Assembly: GCA_965213935.1 (NCBI GenBank)
Contig: CBDCAO010000011.1
Coordinates: forward strand, 767,190 to 831,189
Length of the DNA stretch: 64,000 nucleotides
Reading direction: 5' to 3'
DNA from: Bin52 sp965213935
Lineage (GTDB): Bacteria > Pseudomonadota > Alphaproteobacteria > Thalassobaculales > Thalassobaculaceae
Below, in pieces: positions 33,435-42,207 of the stretch (position 1 is the stretch's first letter; the number at the start of each line of letters is the position of its first letter). Made by a program: the position numbers and the translations under genes. The notes beneath the pieces were generated by a model. The model did no database searches, was not told where the DNA came from, and worked only from the letters and a program-made list of their open reading frames with translations.

Positions 33435-34995
33435 CACCGGCGCCGGTGCGGCGATCCTCAGGGCCGGGTTCGTCGATGTCGGCCGCCAGTTTTCCGAGAC
33501 CGCGCGGCTGAACCGGCAACAGCCGGCGCTGGTGGACGGCGGGCGGACCGTGACCTATGCGGAGCTGGCGCACAGGGTCGGGCGGCTTGCGGCCGTCATG
33601 CAGTCGGCCGGCGTCGGGCATGGCGATCGTGTCGCGCTGTTCGCGCGCAACTGCGCCGCCTACCTCGAGACCGAGCTTGCGGCGGCCACCGTCGGGGCGG
33701 TCAGCGTCAACCTGAACTGGCGGTTCTCGCAGGAGGAACTGCGCCATGGTCTGGAGCTGACGGGACCGCGGTTCGTGGTTGCCGGTCCGGACCTCGTCGA
33801 CGCTCTCGGCGCGGCCGGGCGCGCGGCAGACCTGGTGATCGGGCCCGACTACGAGGCGGCACTCGCCCGGGCCCGGACGGCGCCCGTCCCGGTCCCGGTG
33901 GGCCCGGAGGACGGGCTCGTCATCATCTTCACCAGCGGGACTACAGGCCTGCCCAAGGGAGCGGTCATCAGTCACCGCGCCATGTTCTGCCGAGCCCTGA
34001 TCTTCGCCAGCGAGCTCCGGGTGCCGCGGGACGACACTTTCGTCGCCTGGGCGCCCCTGTTCCACATGGGGGCGAACGACTTTGCGCTTGCCACCCTGCT
34101 GCGGGGCGGCCGGGTGGTCGTGATCGACGGATACCGGCCGGGTCCGATCATCCAGGCGATCGAACGGTTCCGGGTGAGCTACCTCATTGCGATCCCGGGA
34201 ATGGTCGAGGACTTCGTCTCCGAGCTCAGGGCATCGGGCGTGCGCCCTCAGCCGGTGGGTGTTGTCGGCGCCATGGCCGATCTGGTTCCCAGGTCGGTGA
34301 TCGCCGACGTGACCACGCTGCTCGATGCCCCCTATCTCAACACCTTCGGATCGACCGAGACCGGGATGCCGCCGGCTTCGGCGAACGTGATTCCCGTCGG
34401 CGAGGCCCCGGTTGACCTGCCAAAGCGGCAGAGCGGATTCTGCGAGGTCAGGCTGGTCGATGCCGATGGCCGCGACGTGCCCGATGGCGAGCCCGGCGAA
34501 TGCGCGATCCGCGGTCCGAGCCTGTTCTCGGGGTACTGGGCCAACGACGCCGCCAACCGGGAGGCGTTCCGCGACGGCTGGTTTCACATGGGTGACGCCT
34601 TCCGCCGCCGTCCCGACGGGCTCCTCGATTTCGTTGACCGGGTCACGTACATGATCAAGTCCGGCGGCGAGAACATCTATCCGGCGGAGATCGAACGGCA
34701 CGTGCTCTCCGATCCGCGGATTCTCGACGCCGCGGTGGTGCGCCGTGCCGACGCGCGCTGGGGCGAGGTGCCGGTACTGTTCGCGGCATCCGCCGATCCG
34801 GAACTGACCACCGATGCGGTGCTCGACATGTGCCGGGACCGGATCGCGGGCTACAAGCTGCCGAAGGAGGTGCATTTCATCGATCTTGCCCAGCTGCCCC
34901 GCAGCGTGTCGGGCAAGATCCAGCGTCACGTGCTGGAGCAGCGGCTCAAGGACGGGCTGGCCGGGAACCGGTTGCCGCCGCAACCCGCCGGCTGA
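33427..34995 (+). CDS. Acyl-CoA synthetase (AMP-dependent, class I ANL family)
   Basis: 522 residues. The phosphate loop IIFTSGTTGLPKGAV, the A5 motif NTFGSTETGMP, A7 GWFHMGDAFRRRPDG, A8 hinge DRVTYMIKSGGENIYPAEIE and the A10 Lys in LPRSVSGKIQRH are all present, so the enzyme should be active. It forms an acyl-adenylate then an acyl-CoA. It overlaps the cyclase gene by 8 bp and is followed 43 bp later by the VOC enzyme. Substrate unknown; the cluster as a whole suggests a cyclic or aromatic acid. Confidence 0.92.
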   Translation: MTDTGAGAAILRAGFVDVGRQFSETARLNRQQPALVDGGRTVTYAELAHRVGRLAAVMQSAGVGHGDRVALFARNCAAYLETELAAATVGAVSVNLNWRFSQEELRHGLELTGPRFVVAGPDLVDALGAAGRAADLVIGPDYEAALARARTAPVPVPVGPEDGLVIIFTSGTTGLPKGAVISHRAMFCRALIFASELRVPRDDTFVAWAPLFHMGANDFALATLLRGGRVVVIDGYRPGPIIQAIERFRVSYLIAIPGMVEDFVSELRASGVRPQPVGVVGAMADLVPRSVIADVTTLLDAPYLNTFGSTETGMPPASANVIPVGEAPVDLPKRQSGFCEVRLVDADGRDVPDGEPGECAIRGPSLFSGYWANDAANREAFRDGWFHMGDAFRRRPDGLLDFVDRVTYMIKSGGENIYPAEIERHVLSDPRILDAAVVRRADARWGEVPVLFAASADPELTTDAVLDMCRDRIAGYKLPKEVHFIDLAQLPRSVSGKIQRHVLEQRLKDGLAGNRLPPQPAG

Positions 34996-35038
34996 TAGCC
35001 TGACCGGCGACGACGGTACCTGCTGACGGGAGGAAATC

Positions 35039-35593
35039 ATGGCTCAGAACAATCGACCGGGTGCTCCCGTAACGCCCACCGGTCTGAACCACCTGGTGCT
35101 CAACGTGCGCGACCTCGAGGAGTCGCACCGGTTCTGGACCGAGATCCTCGGTTTTGCCCATGTCGGCTCGTTGCATGCCACCGCGGAACGCCCCGATCCC
35201 CCGCGAATGCGCTTCTACAGCGGTGTGCGCGATGGACGGCACAACCACCACGACCTGGCGCTGGTCGAAGACACGTCACTGCCCGAGCCCGGCAGCGGGC
35301 CGGTGGCGGTCAACCATGTCGCGGTGACACTGCCGGACCGGGACTCGTTCGTGCAGCAGCTTGCCTTCCTGCAGGAGAAGGGGGTGGAGTTCGGCCGCAG
35401 GGTCGAGCACGGGATGACACACAGCCTCTACATCCGCGACCCCAACGGCTACGGGGTCGAGTTGCTCTACGAGCTTCCACGCACCGTGTGGGGCGGCGAT
35501 ATCGAGGCGGCACTCAACTACGTGAAGGTGCTGCCGACCGAGGGCGCCGAGGCTCTCGAGGACGACCTGGAAAACGCGCCGGTCTTCGGCTGA
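35039..35593 (+). CDS. VOC-family extradiol-dioxygenase-like protein
   Basis: 184 residues with a paired VOC fold: LNHLVLNVRDLEESHRFWTEILGF, then VNHVAVTLPDRDSF and YIRDPNGYGVELLYE. The three residues in the first His (NHLVL), second His (NHVAV) and Glu (VELLYE) positions match the Fe(II)-binding 2-His-1-Glu facial triad of type I extradiol dioxygenases. It could cleave a catechol-like ring or be a lyase. It has a gggagg ribosome site and closes the plus-strand cluster. Confidence 0.82.
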   Translation: MAQNNRPGAPVTPTGLNHLVLNVRDLEESHRFWTEILGFAHVGSLHATAERPDPPRMRFYSGVRDGRHNHHDLALVEDTSLPEPGSGPVAVNHVAVTLPDRDSFVQQLAFLQEKGVEFGRRVEHGMTHSLYIRDPNGYGVELLYELPRTVWGGDIEAALNYVKVLPTEGAEALEDDLENAPVFG

Positions 35594-35617
35594 ACCCGGT
35601 GACAGGCTGAAAAAGCG

Positions 35618-35648
35618 GGAGCCCGGACCGCAGTGCGGTCCGGGCTCC
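35618..35648. terminator. Bidirectional intrinsic terminator between convergent genes
   Basis: A near-perfect 15-bp inverted repeat (GGAGCCCGGACCGCA / TGCGGTCCGGGCTCC) is centred in the 104-bp gap between the VOC gene (+) and dctP (-). An A-run on its left (gaaaaagc) gives a U-tract for minus-strand transcripts; on the plus side no T-run is obvious. Confidence 0.75.
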
Positions 35649-35697
35649 GAGGCAGTGTTGTACTGTCGTACGTTCCGGCGAGCCGGAGGTACGATCC

Positions 35698-36774
35698 TCA
35701 GTCGAGGTAGGTCGGCTTCATTGACTGAGCGTCGCCCCACAGCTTGAACGCCTGACGGAAGGCGAAGTAGCTGTCGGCGAACTCCTTGAAGAGCTCGTCC
35801 TTGGCGGACTCCTCTTCAATGACCTCGCGCCAGGCCTTTTCGAACACGGCCAGGTGCTCGTCGGACCAGCGATGGATGGTCACGCCATGTTCATCCTGCA
35901 GCGCCTTCATCGCGACGAACTGCTGCGAGTCCGCATCCGCATGGGTATAGATCACCTGGGCGAAGGACGCCTGGCGGATCATCTCCTGGTAGGGTTCCGA
36001 AAGGCCCTCGAACTTGGTCTTGTTCATGAGGAATTCCGAAACCGAAGACTGCTGGTGCCAGCCCGGGAAGTAGTTGTTCTTGGCGATCTGGTAGAAGCCG
36101 TACTTGATGTCGTTCTCAGGCATCGAGTACTCGGTGGCGTCAATCACGCCGCGCTCGAGCGCCGGGTAGATGTCGGCACCGGCAAGAAGCTGGGTCGACA
36201 CGCCGATCTTGGTCAGGACCTTGGCGCCGAGGCCGAAGAAACGCATCTTCAGACCCTTGAGCTGATCGAGATCGGTAATCGGCTCCTTGAACCAGCCGGA
36301 GGTTTCCGGACCGTGCGAGAAGGCATCGAAGGCCTTCAGGTCATGCTGGGCATAGACCCGGTCACGAATGTCGTTGCCGCCACCGAACCACTTCCATGAC
36401 AGGAATTCGGTCAGGCTGGGGCCGAACGGCACCGTGGTCATGAACGACAGGCCAGGATAACGGCCGGCGTGGTATCCGGGTGTGGTCCACGCGGATTCGA
36501 TCGCACCCTTCGACGCGGCGTCAAATGTCTCGAGCGCCGGAACCAGCGCGCCCGGATCGAAGAACTTGATCGCGAAGTCGCCACCCGACATCTTGTTGAT
36601 GGCTTCGACGAACCGCACACCGGATTCGCCCGCATACGGGACCTGTGTACTCCACGCGCTCTGCATCTTCCACTTGACGCGCTTGGCGGCCATGGCATCA
36701 CCTGCGGCTGCGAAGGCGACTGCCCCCACGACCGTGCCGATGGCCACCGACTTCAGCATAGTCGCTGAATTCAT
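35698..36774 (-). CDS. TRAP transporter substrate-binding protein (DctP family)
   Basis: 358 residues from ATG 36774, with GGGGAGAAG upstream. The signal peptide (MLKSVAIGTVVGAVAFAAAG, cut after AMA) is followed by KRVKWKMQSAWSTQVPY, MRFFGLGAKVLTKIG and ALERGVIDATEYSMP, typical of the alpha-keto-acid/mannitol subgroup (TakP-like) of DctP receptors. No dctQ/dctM accompanies it here, so the membrane subunits must be encoded elsewhere or it is an orphan receptor. It lies beside the CoA ligase/VOC cluster and is divergent from aroQ. Confidence 0.88.
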   Translation of the reverse strand: MNSATMLKSVAIGTVVGAVAFAAAGDAMAAKRVKWKMQSAWSTQVPYAGESGVRFVEAINKMSGGDFAIKFFDPGALVPALETFDAASKGAIESAWTTPGYHAGRYPGLSFMTTVPFGPSLTEFLSWKWFGGGNDIRDRVYAQHDLKAFDAFSHGPETSGWFKEPITDLDQLKGLKMRFFGLGAKVLTKIGVSTQLLAGADIYPALERGVIDATEYSMPENDIKYGFYQIAKNNYFPGWHQQSSVSEFLMNKTKFEGLSEPYQEMIRQASFAQVIYTHADADSQQFVAMKALQDEHGVTIHRWSDEHLAVFEKAWREVIEEESAKDELFKEFADSYFAFRQAFKLWGDAQSMKPTYLD

Positions 36775-37052
36775 GGTCTTCTCCCCTGACACGTCGAGCA
36801 ACGCCTCTCGCTGCCCGAAATTGCAAGTGCGCGACACTACTCAATCATCCTGCGCAAGACAACTGCGGTGAACGCCGGGCGCCCGGTCCGGCACTGTCGC
36901 AGCGAAAACCCGACCCGCATTCGCAGTCCGCTGCCGCGCGGGATCGCCGCTGTACGGGCGGCAGAGCCGGATGCGCGGATCCGGACCGCATGCTACACTC
37001 CGGGCGTGTCGGAAGGGACCATGCAGGTCGCCTGGAGCAAGGGAAGAGCGCG

Positions 37053-37526
37053 ATGACGGGGCTGCGACCGATTCTGGTCCTGAACGGACCCAACCTCAAC
37101 ATGCTCGGCGTGCGCGAGCCGCACATCTATGGACATCACACGCTCGGAGATGTCGAGGACATGTGCCGCGAAAGAGCGGCGGCACTCGGTGTCGAGGTGA
37201 CCTTCGGACAGTCCAACTACGAGGGCGAACTGGTCGGGATGATCCAGCAGGCGCGCGATGGCGCTTCCGGCATCGTCATCAATCCCGGTGCCTACACCCA
37301 TACGTCAGTCGCGATCTACGATGCGCTGAAACTCGCCGAACTCCCGGTCATCGAGGTGCACCTGTCCAACCCGCACCGACGCGAGGAATTCCGGCACCAC
37401 TCCTACATTTCTCTTGTCGCCGAAGGAATCGTCGCCGGTTTCGGTGCCCGGAGTTTCGTCATGGCGATCGAGGGCATGGCGGGGTACCTGCGCCAGCAGG
37501 TACCGGCAGGAGGGCCCGGTGGTTGA
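37053..37526 (+). CDS. aroQ: 3-dehydroquinate dehydratase, type II
   Basis: 157 residues from ATG 37053 (gggaag upstream). It shows LVLNGPNLNMLGVREPHIYG with the catalytic Arg/Tyr, FGQSNYEGELVGMI, NPGAYTHTSVAI, and VEVHLSNPHRREEFRHHS with the catalytic His, all diagnostic of the type II shikimate-pathway enzyme. It catalyses trans-dehydration of 3-dehydroquinate. Its end overlaps accB (GTG 37519) in the alphaproteobacterial aroQ-accB-accC order. Confidence 0.96.
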   Translation: MTGLRPILVLNGPNLNMLGVREPHIYGHHTLGDVEDMCRERAAALGVEVTFGQSNYEGELVGMIQQARDGASGIVINPGAYTHTSVAIYDALKLAELPVIEVHLSNPHRREEFRHHSYISLVAEGIVAGFGARSFVMAIEGMAGYLRQQVPAGGPGG

Positions 37527-37941
37527 CAGCGACCTCGTCCGCACGCTCGCGGATCTGCTGGAGGAGACCGGGCTCGCCGAGATCGAGTATGCCAAGGGTG
37601 ACCTGCGCATTCGCGTCGCCCGGCCGATGGGGCCCGTCATTGCCGCGGCAGCGCCGGTCCCGGCCCCGACTTCCGTTGCCGAGGAAACAGCGTTCCAGGA
37701 GGACCAGGCCGGCGCGCTCACCTCGCCCATGGTCGGCACCGCGTATCTCGCACCAGATCCCGCTTCGCCGCCCTTTGTGGCCGTCGGATCCGTGGTGAAG
37801 GAGGGGGACACGGTCATGATCATCGAGGCCATGAAGGTGATGAACACGATCACCGCTCACCGGTCGGGCACGGTACAGGACATCCTTGTTGCCAGCGGCC
37901 AGCCGGTGGAGTTCGGCCAGCCGCTGATGGTGATTGCGTGA
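37519..37941 (+). CDS. accB: Biotin carboxyl carrier protein of acetyl-CoA carboxylase
   Basis: 140 residues from GTG 37519, overlapping aroQ by 8 bp. The N-terminal helix LVRTLADLLEETGLAEIEY is the accB-specific start, a Pro/Ala linker follows, and the C-terminal biotinyl domain carries IIEAMKVMNTI with the biotin-attachment Lys. It carries CO2 between AccC and the carboxyltransferase in malonyl-CoA synthesis. Confidence 0.95.
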   Translation: MVDSDLVRTLADLLEETGLAEIEYAKGDLRIRVARPMGPVIAAAAPVPAPTSVAEETAFQEDQAGALTSPMVGTAYLAPDPASPPFVAVGSVVKEGDTVMIIEAMKVMNTITAHRSGTVQDILVASGQPVEFGQPLMVIA

Positions 37942-37960
37942 TCGCGCCTGCGGACCGGAC

Positions 37961-39307
37961 GTGTTCGAGAAGATCCTGATCGCCAATCGCGGAGACGTCG
38001 CGCTGCGGATTCACCGGGCGTGCCGCGAGATGGGGATCAAGACGGTTGCCGTTCATTCCACCGCGGACGCCGGCGCCATGCACGTCCGACTCGCGGACGA
38101 GAGCGTGTGCATCGGACCGCCGCCGGCGAGAGACAGCTACCTCAACATTCCGGCGATCCTGTCTGCGGCGACGATTACAGGGGCCGATGCGATCCATCCG
38201 GGTGTCGGATTCCTGTCGGAAAACGCCGACTTCGCCGAGATCACCGCGGAACACGGCCTGACGTTCATCGGACCGAAACCCCGGCACATCCGGCTGATGG
38301 GCGACAAGATCGCGGCACGCCGGGCTGCGGCCGAACTCGGCCTGCCCTGTGTTCCCGGATCCGAATCCGAGATCACGTCCCTCGACGAGGCGGCCGCTGT
38401 CGCGGACGACATCGGCTACCCGGTGCTGGTCAAGGCTGCGGCCGGCGGCGGCGGGCGCGGCATGAAGATTGCCCGGGCCACCGAGAACCTCGCCGAAGCC
38501 GTGACAATGGCGCAGGCCGAGGCCGAGGCGGCCTTCGGATCGGGCGCAGTCTACATCGAGCGCTACCTCGCCGGCCCGCGTCACATCGAGCTGCAGATGA
38601 TCGGCGACAGCCACGGCACGGTGGTTCATCTCGGCGAGCGCGACTGCTCGCTGCAGCGCCGCCACCAGAAAGTCCTCGAGGAGACTCCGTCACCGGCGCT
38701 GAACGATCACGAGCGCGCCCGGATCGGCGAACGCGCGGTTGCGGCAATGCGGGCCTGCGGCTACGAGAGCCTGGGCACGATCGAGTTCCTCTACGAGAAC
38801 GGCGAGTTCTACTTCATCGAGATGAACACCCGCCTGCAGGTCGAGCACCCGATTACCGAGATGGTGACCGGAATCGACCTCGTGCGCGAGCAGATCCGTG
38901 TCGCATCGGGCGGGCGGCTCGCGTTTACCCAGGACCAGCTGACATTTTCCGGCCATTCGATCGAGTGCCGGATCAATGCCGAGGACCCGTACCGGTTCAC
39001 CCCGTCGCCCGGCCTTGTGACCGCCTACCACGCCCCGGGGGGGCTCGGGGTCCGGGTCGATTCAGCGCTGTATGCCGGCTACGAGGTTCCGGCACAGTAT
39101 GACAGTCTCGTCGCCAAGCTGGTGGTGCACGGCTCCAACCGCAACGAGTGCCTGCTGCGCCTGCGTCGTGCTCTTGACGAATTCGTCATCGAGAACATCG
39201 CAACCACCGTGCCGCTGCACCAGCAACTGACCCAGGCCCCGGGTTTCATAAACGGGGAATACGACATCCACTGGCTGGAGCAGGTGTTTCTCGGATCGAA
39301 TGGATGA
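37961..39307 (+). CDS. accC: Biotin carboxylase of acetyl-CoA carboxylase
   Basis: 448 residues from GTG 37961 (FEKILIANRGDVALRIHRAC), which matches the family start. ATP-grasp features are VKAAAGGGGRGMK, YIERYLAGPRHIE, LGERDCSLQRRHQKVLEETPS and the active-site FYFIEMNTRLQVEHPITEM. It carboxylates biotin on AccB using bicarbonate and ATP. In alphaproteobacteria aat usually follows; here a tnpB relic lies between. Confidence 0.96.
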   Translation: MFEKILIANRGDVALRIHRACREMGIKTVAVHSTADAGAMHVRLADESVCIGPPPARDSYLNIPAILSAATITGADAIHPGVGFLSENADFAEITAEHGLTFIGPKPRHIRLMGDKIAARRAAAELGLPCVPGSESEITSLDEAAAVADDIGYPVLVKAAAGGGGRGMKIARATENLAEAVTMAQAEAEAAFGSGAVYIERYLAGPRHIELQMIGDSHGTVVHLGERDCSLQRRHQKVLEETPSPALNDHERARIGERAVAAMRACGYESLGTIEFLYENGEFYFIEMNTRLQVEHPITEMVTGIDLVREQIRVASGGRLAFTQDQLTFSGHSIECRINAEDPYRFTPSPGLVTAYHAPGGLGVRVDSALYAGYEVPAQYDSLVAKLVVHGSNRNECLLRLRRALDEFVIENIATTVPLHQQLTQAPGFINGEYDIHWLEQVFLGSNG

Positions 39308-39482
39308 GGGCTTCCATCGAAAGGGTGACGGAGCCGTATCCGCTGCTCATCACGTTCCGCTCGTGTTCCATGGAACAGGAGCGAGGATGCAACAGCGTCA
39401 GCCGGCTGGCCGGCTCGATCATGCCGCTGAAAGGCCGGCGACGGACACACCGGACGGCCTGGAACATCGCCAGATCGTCTAC

Positions 39483-40431
39483 CGTGTGCTGTGCTGTTCG
39501 ACCGTCCGGCGACCGCCAGGCGCCTGCCGGCTCGTCCGGAACGAGATGCCGGACCAGCAGGCGCAGCTGGTCGACGTCGCGCGGATGTGCGGCGCGCGAC
39601 CGCCGGCCCCGAGGTTCTTCATGCTGGGCAAGGCGTCCACGCAGCTCCGCCGGGTGACGCCCTGGCTGCAGGCCATGCCGTCGGTTCCGGTGCGGTCCAC
39701 CCTGAAACACCAGGCCGACGCCTGGCAGCGGTTCTTCCCGGGCGAGGCCGGGCGTTTCCGGATCAAGCGCCGCGGCCGCGACAGCATGACGGTCCCGCAG
39801 GACGTGCGCATCCGGGGCGACCGGCTGCGCCGGAGCGGCGGCAACCCGGAACCGGTGCGGGCCACGCTCAAGCGCGTCAATGGCACATGGATGGCGGTGG
39901 TCTGCGACACCATCGCCGCCGCAGAGCGACCGGACGACGGGACCGTGACCGGTGTCGGCATGAACGTCGGCCAGATCGCCGTCAGCGACGGCCGCTGCGC
40001 CCGCATCCTGCATGCCCCCGACCTGCGGCGTCTCGAGGCGAAGATCCGGCGCGAACGCACGCGCCAACGGCTCGCCCGCACGCAACGCCGCCTCGCCATG
40101 CGGCGGCGCAACTGGCATCGCCATGTCTCGCACGGGCTGGCTTCGGCTGCGCCGGGGCTCGAGGCGGCGCAGACGCGCGCCATGACCGCATCGGTGAAGG
40201 GCACGGTGGAGGCGCCCGGTCAGAATGTCCGGCAGAAAGCCGGCCTGAACCGCGTCATCCTGGCGACCGGCTGGAGCGGGCTTCGCGCCATGTTCGAGTA
40301 CAAGGCGCCGCGGCTGATCGCGGTCGATCTCCGGCACACGAGGCAGACCTGCACCGCGTGCGGCCAGACCCATGCGGCCTCACGCCGCAGCCCGGCAAGG
40401 CGCGTTCGCACTCAAGCGGCCCCGACGGCCC
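39483..40431 (+). pseudogene. tnpB relic (copy 3), all catalytic residues lost
   Basis: The open frame spans 39300-40460, but TnpB-like text runs from about QIVYRVLCC to CTACGQTHAAS. Recognisable parts are LKHQADAWQRFFPGEAGRFRIKRRGRDSM, VGMNVGQIAVSDGR in place of RuvC-I, and KAGLNRVILATGWSGLRAMFEYKA. RuvC-I Asp is Gly (GVGMN), the RuvC-II Glu region is shortened (GLEAAQTRAM), the second CxxC of the zinc finger is missing and RuvC-III is gone. No inverted ends or target repeats like those of copies 1 and 2 were found. It is an old, nuclease-dead remnant between accC and aat. Confidence 0.7.
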
Positions 40432-40487
40432 GTGAAATGGATCGGAGGCTGGCAGCGTGAGCTGGCACGTGTTCGGCACAAGTGCCA

Positions 40488-41144
40488 ATGGGTGAGGAGC
40501 TTACGCCGTCGCTGGTTCTGGCGGGCTACACCTTCGGGGTGTTTCCGATGGCAATGGACCGGGATGATCCGCAGGTCCAATTCGTCGAGCCCGAGACCCG
40601 CGGGATCATTCCGCTCGACGCGTTCCACGTGCCGCGCCGGCTGCGCCGACAGGTCCGCCGCGAGGCATTCGACATCCGGGTCGACACGGCGTTCGCCGAA
40701 GTCATCGACCTGTGCGCGGCGCCGACCGAAGCGCGACCGGAGACCTGGATCAACTCCGCGATCAGGAATGCCTACCTCGCACTCGCCCCTTCCGGCCACC
40801 TGCACACCGTGGAAGCGTGGGACGATGACCTGCTGGTCGGCGGTCTCTACGGGGTGGCAATGGGCGGCGTCTTTTTCGGCGAGAGCATGTTCAGTCGCAC
40901 CGACAACGCCAGCAAGATTGCGCTGGTCCACCTCGTGGCCCGGCTGCGCGCCGGGGGGTTCGTGCTCCTGGACTGCCAGTGGCGGACCGATCATCTCGAC
41001 CAGTTCGGGTGCGTCGAGATTGCACAGGACCGGTTCAAGGCCTTGCTTCGCGATGCCCTGCGTGTACACGCCGACTTCAACCGTCACCGGACCACCGCAG
41101 CCGAACTCGACCGGGTCCTGCGGCCACGCTTCCCGACGGCGTAG
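40488..41144 (+). CDS. aat: Leucyl/phenylalanyl-tRNA-protein transferase
   Basis: 218 residues from ATG 40488; GTG 40482 is six bases upstream. The start MGEELTPSLVLAGYTFGVFPMAM, the EPETRGIIPLDAFHVPRRLR block, and GGVFFGESMFSRTDNASKIALVHL are family signatures. The C-terminal LLDCQWRTDHLDQFGC is also conserved. It transfers Leu/Phe to N-terminal Arg/Lys of proteins for ClpAP degradation (N-end rule). It sits in the conserved accBC-aat-DUF2155 order, interrupted here by tnpB sequences on both sides. Confidence 0.95.
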   Translation: MGEELTPSLVLAGYTFGVFPMAMDRDDPQVQFVEPETRGIIPLDAFHVPRRLRRQVRREAFDIRVDTAFAEVIDLCAAPTEARPETWINSAIRNAYLALAPSGHLHTVEAWDDDLLVGGLYGVAMGGVFFGESMFSRTDNASKIALVHLVARLRAGGFVLLDCQWRTDHLDQFGCVEIAQDRFKALLRDALRVHADFNRHRTTAAELDRVLRPRFPTA

Positions 41145-41234
41145 AGTGCAAGCAGCCCCTGTGGCCGAAGACCGGATGCCACCGTCCCGGGTGGATGCAA
41201 GGGGTCTGTGGCGGTGTGTGGCGTGACGGCCGGA

Positions 41235-41243
41235 CCAGGTTAT
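41235..41243. repeat. Target duplication, left copy (CCAGGTTAT)
   Basis: A 9-bp direct repeat adjoining tnpB element copy 2; the second copy is at 45081-45089. Confidence 0.75.
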
Positions 41244-41269
41244 GGGACTTACATAGAAAGGTGGACGGC

Positions 41270-42157
41270 TCATGCCGCCATCCTTGCTTGTGTGTTCACG
41301 GTTCCACGGCCCGGCATCCCGGCGGCCTCCCCGTGCAGCAGCGCCAGTCCCCGACGCCGTATGGTGCGGGCAGCATTCGCGTCCGCATGATCGGCGTGGC
41401 CGCAGGCCACGCAGTGAAACCGGTCCCGTGTCCTGCGCGATCGGGCGTCGACGTGCCCGCACGCTGCACAGGTCTGGCTGGTGTGGCGGGGATCGACCGC
41501 GATCACGCGCCCCGCCTTGTACTCCAGCATCGCGCGCAGGGCGGCCCAGCCGGTGTCGAGAACGACCCGGTTGAGCCCGGCCTTCTGCTTCACCCCGCTG
41601 CCCGGCTCTTCCGCCGCACCCCGGGCGCTTGCCGTCATGGCCTTCACCTTCAGGTCCTCGATCGCGACGGTGTGCGCACCCTCCGCGATCCTGCGCGAGA
41701 CCTGGTGGTGCCAGTCGCGCCGGGCCATGGCGATGCGCCGTGTCGTCCTGGCGAGCCGCGCCCTTGCTCGCTCCCGCCGGCGGCTCCCGCGCCTGCCCCT
41801 CGCCACCATGCGCTGATAGCGGCGTTTCCGGGCCTCGAGGCGGCGCGTGTCGGGGGCGTGGAACAGCCGGCCGTCGCTCGCCGCGACCTGGCCGGCGTTC
41901 ATGTCGATGCCGATCGCGGTCCCGTCATCCTCCGGCTGCGCAACCGCGACAGCATGGCAGACCACGGCATACCAGCGTCCGGCCTCGCGCTTCAGCACTG
42001 CCGAGACCGGACGGGCGTCCGGATACGGGGTGCCGCCGCGCCGGCGCACCGTCATCCAGCCGAAACCGGGAAGGCGCAGCCTGCCTGCTTCCAGCCTCAC
42101 CCCGGAGACGATGGAAATGCTGTCGAAGCGACGCCGCCCGCGGAACCGCGGGTAGCC
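41270..42157 (-). pseudogene. tnpB: tnpB copy 2, 3' part (RuvC domains)
   Basis: This part encodes the C-terminal 295 residues of a TnpB. It contains RuvC-I GIDMNAGQ (Asp198 of the reconstructed protein), RuvC-II VAIEDLKV (Glu280), the zinc finger CAAC...CVAC and RuvC-III DHADANAA (Asp372). Rejoined with 44605-44951 after removing the IS and one GGGTAGCC, it gives a 408-residue open frame reading ...RRANAGQKPGYPRFRGRRRF across the junction, normal TnpB text. So this was a full-length RNA-guided nuclease gene before the IS hit. The guide-RNA (omega RNA) region should lie at 41244 and the adjacent 3' tnpB sequence. Confidence 0.85.
42150..42157. repeat. IS4-type target duplication, left (GGGTAGCC)
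   Basis: An 8-bp direct repeat, matching 44605-44612, inside the tnpB coding sequence (Gly-Tyr-Pro codons on the minus strand). Confidence 0.92.
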
Positions 42158-42176
42158 CTACCCATGCCCCACAAGT
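42158..42176. repeat. IS4-type terminal inverted repeat, left
   Basis: CTACCCATGCCCCACAAGT, perfectly complementary to 44586-44604. Confidence 0.92.
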
Positions 42177-42207
42177 AGTTGCAGTGTAATGAGAGCTTCC
42201 TGTGTTT

